A DNA stretch of 64,000 nt from NCBI GenBank assembly GCA_037176845.1, contig JAYKXP010000068.1, forward strand, positions 62,001 through 126,000, read 5' to 3'. The position numbers were made by a program, and so were the translations under genes. Below the pieces are notes generated by a model. It saw only the letters and a list, made by a program, of their open reading frames with translations. It did no database searches and was not told the DNA's origin. The stretch's first letter is position 1, and each line of letters starts with the position of its first letter. Positions 57,108 through 64,000 of the stretch are shown here, piece by piece. The DNA is from Paramarasmius palmivorus (lineage: Eukaryota > Basidiomycota > Agaricomycetes > Agaricales > Marasmiaceae).

Positions 57108-58316
57108 ATGCTAAGTCACCAATTTCCATACCAAGACGCAGGCAAGTATCAGGCTCGTTTACCCGCCATAGTAGCTAAACAACGAACAGCTACCAGACTT
57201 CAGACCATAGCCGCAGAGAGGATATCTTCAGGAACACTGATCAACGCATTAGCAACGTATTCTGACGTTGAGTACACTTTCGCTGCCATACACGTAGCCA
57301 CGAAAAGCTGACTGCAAACGAATCTTAGACCAGAGTGGACGATAAGTTCGAAACCACCACGAACGATACCGGCGTCGGACATACATGGCACTTGACTACC
57401 CACGGACAAGACGATCAGATACCTGAAGAGGCGGTATTCACCATTCAAGGCGTAATCATGCAGTGTGACCTGCCTCCCGTGCTCAGAGGATACGGAAGGT
57501 AAGCTGAAAGACAGAAACAGCATGAGGTCATCGTTCGACGCTAACGATCACTCAGGTTCGTATCGGCGAAACACATCCAACAACGAGTACTGCTCAGCGG
57601 CCTAAATACCGACTCTTTCGCAAAGGCATTGCAAGGTCTGACACGCATCGAAGGCTTACTCTGACAGGGTCTCCGACAACACGAGCCCAAAACGATAGTC
57701 GGTGACACAGAAGGATATACCACCGTGGAGATCACGAATAGGTACTTCACCAGTAAGAAGTTCGCCAACGAAGAACACCATATCGGCTTCTCCAACGATG
57801 TGGACCCGAAAGGCATTCTGGACGAACTCAGAGGGGAAGTGTTCGTGCATACTGTGGACAACAGAGTCGAATACTACGAAAGACAGCAGACCAATGGCAC
57901 CCAGAAGTGAGCTCACTCCGTCCCAACCAGTAGTTTTCGTCATTGATAACACAAAGCAGGTTCAAGAAAATCAAGCCGTCCCAGATTGCTGAAGGAGATA
58001 TCGTGGAAGTTCAACTGACGGTGAATCTTGTGGAGCACAATGCCGGTAAAGGGAAACAAACAAACGTCCAATACTCGACGAAGCTGGTACTAAGGACACT
58101 CACTTTGCTGGACAAGTCATTTTCGGAGGTCAGTGTCGTCCAAGTATGCGTATAAATGTGAAGTGAACGAACATGCCACAGATGAACTGCTTCGCCACCG
58201 TTGCGCCAACGATGCGAACATCTTTCAAGAGAAAGGTCGGGTACTCTGAAGAAGAAACAAGAGACGCAGAGAGGAGGATTAAACGTATGGTAATCGACAG
58301 TGATTCTTCAGCATAG
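57108..58316 (+). CDS. Unrecognised plus-strand gene with in-frame TGA
   Basis: The 3' part is well defined. Exons at 57556-57906, 57960-58128 and 58182-58316 join in phase through EITNRYFTSKKFANEEHHIG, VDNRVEYYERQQTNG, IAEGDIVEVQLTVNLVE and KLVLRTLTLLDKSFSE to a basic tail SEEETRDAERRIKRM and the stop at 58314. Upstream an exon ending near 57498 (QCDLPPVLRGYGR) fits the same frame. A TGA at 57661-57663 lies in frame between LTRIEGLL and QGLRQHEP. It is followed by CAG, so it might be part of a missed acceptor, but no donor within a normal distance fits. The 5' start is uncertain. I know similar motif strings from uncharacterised agaric genes near mobile elements. The gene is read opposite to the cassette. 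Confidence 0.5.
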
Positions 58317-58689
58317 GCATTGTATAGCCATATTCGATTTGAATAACACTCAATGACCGCTTGTTTCGGTGCCACCCCGGCTATCCCCCGACTACGCGGT
58401 GAAAGAATTCAAGCAACCCAGACGGGCATAACCATAACCACAAGCATGCACAAAGACTTGAATAGTTACAGATCGACCCAAGGAAGATGCTCCTGCGCCT
58501 ACATAAAGGAACTCAACAAACTACTGCAAGGCTCAGCCAATCCGCCCGGCGAGACACTGGCCCACTGAATACGGTTCTCCTGAGAGACAGCGGCAGGAAG
58601 ACGCAAAAAATCATAGAACAACATCATATAGCTGAAAAAGCACGATCGATGAGATTGAGTCACGGATCCCCAGAAAAAAACAGGACGCA

Positions 58690-59037
58690 CTAGAGCACAC
58701 CGACAGCCTTTGCCACCTTATTTTCCTCTGTTAATTGACCCTCTGAATCAAACTCCACCAACATAGGTCCTTTCCATGGCCTACCAAACACGTTCGCATC
58801 AGTCAGGGAATTCGTCAAGAACTCGTTAACCGGCAGCCTATTCCTGCTCCCTTGTTCCACATGAATGAGGGTATAGTAATCGCATTCCGCAGTGCCAATC
58901 CACGTCCTCTGCAAAACTTTCCTGCCACGAAGTCCTCGAAGTCGCGTAGGAACATATGGCGAATAGTCATGTTCAAGGAGCGCAAGCCTACCCAATTGCA
59001 CGAGGTACGGCGAACCCCTCACCGGAAAAAACATCAA
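58690..59037 (-). CDS. Small unrecognised protein, C-terminal part
   Basis: This open frame ends VFGRPWKGPMLVEFDSEG...VGVL with TAG at 58690. It contains the coding-like segment RTWIGTAECDYYTLIHVEQG. The start is unclear, since an upstream exon is likely. No domain is recognised. The 373 bases between this and the convergent gene ending at 58316 hold nothing I can call. Confidence 0.35.
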   Translation of the reverse strand: MMFFPVRGSPYLVQLGRLALLEHDYSPYVPTRLRGLRGRKVLQRTWIGTAECDYYTLIHVEQGSRNRLPVNEFLTNSLTDANVFGRPWKGPMLVEFDSEGQLTEENKVAKAVGVL

Positions 59038-60437
59038 AGTCTAATATCAGTTAAGGAGCAAAGTGAAAGAAAGAATGTATCAGACCACAGGAGTCGCCGT
59101 CGACATTCGAATGGCTACGTACCTTGGTTCCTTCTATGTTAAACTCGAAATCATTCATGGACCCAAGCGTGCTTCCACCTGCAACGTCAGCCTACAGGTT
59201 CAAAGAAGTCGTCAACAGCAGCCTACGACTACCAGCATCGACAGAGGCTGCGTACCACTGGGTTAGTCGAAGCCAACATACGTGAAGATCTGCCAGAAGA
59301 TAATTTGCGAAAGGAAAGGTAGAGGAAATCGACGGGTGCTATCGGCGACTACAATACGAGCGCAGTTTCCACGTAAAGGTGAATTCGCAATTCCAACAAC
59401 GGCAAAGAGTATTCTCCCATACAGAATCTACCCCCTGCAGGTTAGCACCAGCACAATGCCCTCGGAAATCTACCACAGACGCCGTGTTACATGCCGAAAT
59501 AGAGCACGAATAACGAAAGCCGCCCCAGAACAAGTTACCTAAACTCCCATAGACAGCCACAGCGTCGCCACCAAACACGAATCCGAAATACAACCTTAAA
59601 TAAGTCCTGTACGAGCTCCGCGTTGTCTCGACGAAGGCCAGGACGACCTCGCCTATTGAGCAGTTTTAAACGAGGATCCCTTTCTAAATTCAAGTGAGCG
59701 AAGACACAGGACTGGCCGCGTAAACCCACTCACCACCCTCGCCAATGCTAACAAACCCTCTTCCAATAGAGGCCAACATGAACCAAGAAGCGAAAAGCTC
59801 CTGATTCACGCGTAGACCTTCGTAAGAGCCGCGCCCAAACGAAACAACCCGCTTCGTACCCCCGAATCAACTCTACGGAAACGTAAAGTAGCTCTGCACA
59901 ATTTGAATTGATCCAATCCACGCAAACGTGAAACTTCCTCTGACAACGCCGCCACTAGGTCCCCTTATCTGACAAGCTACGCACTTACTGTCCACCTCCC
60001 ATTGCCGTCTTTCCGCATATGCAAAGAATTCCGATCACGACAGAGAGCAACCTTATAACAACGCTGGATCGAAGTGGAGGTGCGATTCAACGACGACATC
60101 CCCAAATGCAGACAGGCGAGTACTGAGCAAACGCACAGAACGGGTCGACTGATTTGCTGAATTTAGAGGCCACCCACATTGCGCGCCAGCTAAACGCGTT
60201 GGGCCATTCCCAACAGCAAGCCGTCCGGACACTCCTGGAAATGTTGATCGTAACCGGTACGGCTTTGAATCCAACTTACTGATCCATAATGACGGTCTTT
60301 CAAACACCCAGGAACTCCAGAAACGATCAACGATATCTTGTTGGCGACGACGTTCATGTCCGACCTAGCCCAAGAAAGCGAGTCCGACGAGAGCGGCAGC
60401 CACCAGAGGTGGCTATACTTTTGCAATAGTGACCGAC
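59038..60437. other. Intergenic, about 1.4 kb, no supported gene
   Basis: Scattered open frames of 60-90 codons occur here. None has a domain or consistent splicing. Confidence 0.45.
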
Positions 60438-60521
60438 AGTTATCAGATCGGCTTTTGCAAAGCTACAGGACAACTAGCTTTGCAAAAGTAGCTGATAACT
60501 AGTCAACTTTTGCAAAAGTTG
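60438..60521. repeat. Nested hairpin and palindrome built on CTTTTGCAAA
   Basis: Bases 60438-60500 form an inverted repeat: AGTTATCAG...CTTTTGCAAAGCTA, a 9-base loop, then TAGCTTTGCAAAAG...CTGATAACT. It is followed by the perfect 18-base palindrome CAACTTTTGCAAAAGTTG (60504-60521). The core resembles CTTTTGTAAAGG in the ends of the palindromic transposons. It lies 238 bases beyond the 3' end of the 1,005-aa gene and may mark the end of a mobile element. Confidence 0.6.
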
Positions 60522-60758
60522 TCACAATAAAGTCGGAAACAAATTTACATTTGAAAGAGTAAACGTTAGAGGGCACGCTTTTGTAAATGGAATAGATAAA
60601 TGATATTGGCAGTGTGGGATAACAGAACGAGTATGTATAGGTACAGAGGAATATGAATACAATGTCCCAATTATGACAACAGATTAACGATGAACACAAG
60701 ACAATAAAGCAAACGATGAGAGCGACGATAGCGCATAGATGGTGTCTGTGAAGTCATG

Positions 60759-63700
60759 TTAGCCTGAACGGGCCTTCTTCCTCGCAGGTTCTTCCTCATT
60801 CTTCTTCAACTCCTGCATCACCCAACATACATCATCAAGGACTGCTCGCCATGAACTACTAGCCTCTGCAATAGACCCGCCACTTTCCTGGATAAGCCAC
60901 CAACGCAGGCATGCCATCACACTAAGAAATCCGTTCAGCCCAGGGCATCGCATTGGTCCCCAATCACCTCCTCCGTCCTTGATCCATATTCCATTATCGG
61001 CTTTCTTACGCCACTTCGGCATCATACTATCCCACCAATCGCTGACTTGTCTCCCAAATTTAGGTCCTTGGCTATCAGGTGGAGGATCAGCCAACCTCCG
61101 AGCACGCTTCGTCCAGAAATTAACTGCCTCGGGACGTTTCACTGTGGGTAAAGCTTGGCGTGAGGTGGTGAAGTTATACGCCCCCTCCAAGCCTTCCCAA
61201 GCATCAACGCTCTGAACCCATACAGAACCAGAAATGTCAGACAACAAAAACGTCCGCATCTGTTGCACCCATGCTGGCACTTGATTTGTAGATGAAGAAG
61301 GCGACGTCGACAGTGGTGGCTCAGAAGAGATGTTTGAAGACTGGGTTGAAAATCGAGCAGAGGACCGAGGAGAATGCGTTGACTTTGCAGGAGATGATGA
61401 AGGTGGTGGTAGAGTAGGACATGGCGAATTCTGAGATGGAGGTAGTATAGAAGGACGCACCAAGACATCCTGGGAGAATGCTGGTTTTTGTGACGAAGGA
61501 GCGGGAACCCCTGCATTTGAGCCAGCTTTGGCAGGGCTCGGCGGTGCACTCTGCGTATCGACATTGATATTGGCAGAGGTCACCCCATCTGACTGCTGAC
61601 CAGCACCTCGGGCTACTGCACGAGCTGTAGAAGTTGCACTACCAGCGCTACGTGCTGTGGCAAAGACGTCAGCATCACCTGCAGCACTAATGAGCGCAGA
61701 AGCGCTTGCTTGAGCATTACCGGTCCCTGTAGCAGTCACTCGTGCACCAGCTTCTGCATCGGGGATGATACTGGAGGCAGGAAGCTGGGTGCTTGGGGGA
61801 GTAGCGTAGGCGGAATGGGACATCGGGATAGGATATTCTTCTGTATTGGAGGCGTGATGCTCGATGCGCTGGCGTTTGGGCTTGGGAAGCTTAGGTTCCT
61901 CCTCCTCCTCCTCCTCCTCCTCCAGCTCTATTTCCTCCAGCTTCTTCCTCTTGCCCTTCGTCTTGCCCTTGCCCTTGCCCTTTGCCTTTCTTTTCCCCTT
62001 TGACCTGGGTGCGGAGGGTAGCTCATCATTGTCTTCATCTTCCTCGTCTCCCTCGTCCTCATCCATCATAGAACTAAGAAACCGTTGCTTGGCAGCATGT
62101 TCTTCCCTGTCGAGTTCCTTCTGCGTATACTTGGAGAAAACAAGCATCTTCTTCGTACGTTCTTGACGCGACGTATTCCTGAGCTCGGCTGCTAGAAACT
62201 TGCCCATACGTCGCCCTGGTGCAAGCTTAATTCCACATTCGCCGTAGTCAACCGTGTCGTCTGGGATGTTTTGGTCGTCATCAGAGGAAAGGTCTGGGGT
62301 TGGAGAATGTGGGGTATCATCCCCAGAGTCGATGTCTTTGCTGGAATATTTGCGAGCTTGAGCTGACGAGGAGGAGGGAGATGAAGCCATGGCAGCTGGA
62401 AAAGAAGGGAGAGAAGTTGTGGGAAGTGAAGTAGACGATGCCATGTTTCGAGCGTCTCCAACCGTGGGAGTGCTTATATCAGCAGTCTCATCACACGCCG
62501 AGACAAGGTCTGAGGGATGCTGAGGAGGCGCTGCTGGATAACCTATCAAAGTTCGTTGAATAACTTCATACATACAAATATGATTCAATGTCACTTACCC
62601 TTTTCAAGTCTGGCACAGGCCTTAACAAACTCAGCAAATGATAGAATATGATGCATCTTGTATCCAACAGGATCCCATTCGTTGAATTTCTGTGGGTTTG
62701 GCCCAGGCGTGGTACCAGTCAAAACACTATTCAATGATCGAAGTGTATTGTATCAGCTGAAGATATTACATGCGCGTCAAGTACCTACTTGCAAAAAAAA
62801 GCATCGTCATCTGATGCATCATTATAGCCTACAGCAACGAACGAGATACGAGTGTTGGTGGCCAAAGCAACTGCTTCAAACAGAGGCTTGAGCTTTGCGC
62901 CCATCTGCTCGCGAAGCCTGAACAAAGTGTCAGTGAGTTCAAATAAAAGATGAACAAGGCTACTGACATGGGTATATGTTTCTCCTCCGTTAGACCTTCA
63001 CCACAAACTCGCTTCTCATATTCCTCGCGCCTGGTTTGGTATAAAGCTTCGGCTGCCTCGTGAATCCTCTCTTTCGTTTCATCCGACTCCTTGTCAAAGA
63101 GTTCCCGGGCCACATCAACATGTTGGCAGAGACGCTGTTTCCCTTGGGTATCATCACCAAAGCGCTCGGTCAATCTGGCGTCGATCTTGGCCTGATATTC
63201 CTCCTGGGCTTCGTAAACCTTGTAGTCAGGAATGTGCCGGGGTGCCTTGCCATGGTCTTTGTTGAAATGGGATATCAGCCCACCCCAGACTTCGCCTTCG
63301 TCCTTCGTTGTTGCCTTTTCCTTCACAGCACGAGTACCAAACCAGGTCTTCAATCGCTGTACAAAGGATGTTAGCATCAAAGAATGCTATAGCTGCTTGT
63401 CTCGTACCTCGTCAGTAGCGCCACGAGCGATGAGAATGTTGTCAGCCTTAGAACGCTTGTTCTTCTGTTTGACCTTTTTCTCCTTCGAGGAGGTGCCTGG
63501 CTCGGGTGAGACGGCTCTCTCCGACGGTCCAGGAACATCAATCTGAGACGATGACGTATCCTGGGGAGATTGAGTAGTGACAGTCGCATCTGAGTTACCG
63601 TGGGGAGATTGAGAAATCGCAGTTGCATCTGAATTACCGAGGGCGCTGTCGTGAGAAGTTGTGTTCCTATCACAGACAGGATCGTCAGTGGCTGTAGCAC

Positions 63701-63995
63701 CGCTAGACGCGTCTGCGACGGCAGCGGCGACAGCCGCAGAAGCAGTAACCATGTCGATATCCATAATAGAAGAAGCATTGGTGGTCGTAGGGCCAGCAGA
63801 ACCAGACGCGTTCCTTTCTACGACGGGAATAGCAGTGGCTGTGGCACCGCCAGATGCATCCATTTCTGCAACGGGAGCAGCAGAGGCCGCAGAACCATTA
63901 ACCACGTCGATCTCCATGATAGAAGTAGCATCGGTGGTCGTAGGGCCAGATTGGTTGATATTCCCGGCAGCAGCAACAGTGGAATCACCGGACAT
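60759..63995 (-). CDS. Low-complexity nuclear-type protein, 1,005 aa, probably mobile-element associated
   Basis: Five exons (63408-63995, 62968-63356, 62789-62917, 62599-62726, 60759-62542) join in phase. The N-terminal 200 residues are Ala/Ser/Thr-rich repeats, ending in a Lys-rich block (KEKKVKQKNKRSK). An ordered, charged helical segment follows (RLKTWFGTRAVKEK, HIPDYKVYEAQEEYQAKIDA). Next come GFxxNxWDPVGYKMHHIL-like and acidic/basic tracts (KGKGKGKTKGKRKK, then 11 Glu in 13). The C-terminus is ordered and Trp-rich: FWTKRARRLADPPP, VSDWWDSMMPKWRKKADNG and CLRWWLIQES. I remember Trp-rich tails of this kind from repetitive agaric genes close to transposons, with no known function. The ATG at 63995 lies six bases from the window edge, so a longer N-terminus is possible. 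Confidence 0.72.
61898..61923 (+). repeat. CCT trinucleotide run (encodes Glu run on the minus strand)
   Basis: About nine CCT units lie inside the 1,005-aa gene and encode part of its poly-Glu stretch. The tract is likely length-variable. Confidence 0.85.
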
Positions 63996-64000
63996 GTTCC

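Noticed and set aside
25813..57663. TGA read as a sense codon in this organism
   Set aside because: TGA is the natural stop of ADI1, the NDUFAF3-type gene and the JmjC-like gene in the same window.

Overview
The window reads as nuclear DNA of a mushroom-forming basidiomycete (Agaricomycetes-like). Almost every gene I could resolve is cut by short GT-AG introns of 45-70 bases. The gene content also fits: class I terpene cyclases, expanded F-box families, a Helitron Rep-helicase, and lineage-specific nuclear proteins. I saw no bacterial operon signals, CRISPR arrays or rRNA. All splice models are read by eye, checked only by phase and conserved motifs.

Left part (1-19 kb), ordinary chromosome. 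Two tandem terpene cyclases (one cut by the window start), a six-exon enoyl-CoA hydratase of the AUH type, and an uncharacterised disordered protein. Then four F-box relatives (6.8-16.1 kb), all broken by single-base indels, around an intact acireductone dioxygenase. Then two complex I genes within 2 kb (NDUFA8-type subunit and NDUFAF3-type assembly factor) flanking an unrecognised gene.

Middle (19-29 kb), gene-poor. Decayed or repeated sequence, a small protein with an RNase H1 N-terminal-like domain, and a five-exon agaric-type gene broken by one in-frame TGA.

Right part (29-64 kb), mobile DNA. Two copies (29035-32330 and 41077-44372) of a 3,296-bp element, each a near-perfect palindrome with 1,573-base arms around a 112-base centre. 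Each copy has its own 7-bp target duplication (GCACATG, GAAATTC) and 15-bp CA...TG terminal repeats, and the two copies are in opposite orientation. Between and beside them, on the minus strand, lies a compact series of genes. In transcription order these are a ~23-exon nuclear-type protein (50660-56461), a 198-aa protein (49169-49869), a 1,112-aa JmjC-like protein (44973-48996) and a giant Rep-helicase (44819 to 33265, with the second palindrome inserted in its coding frame). The Rep-helicase carries HUH, two-Tyr, PIF1 helicase and USP-like cysteine protease regions, but has one in-frame TGA. I infer that this series is a large Helitron-related element with cargo genes, later hit twice by the palindromic element and once by an LTR-like insertion. 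A further 1,005-aa low-complexity gene (60759-63995) lies beyond a dense hairpin at 60438-60521 and may belong to another element.
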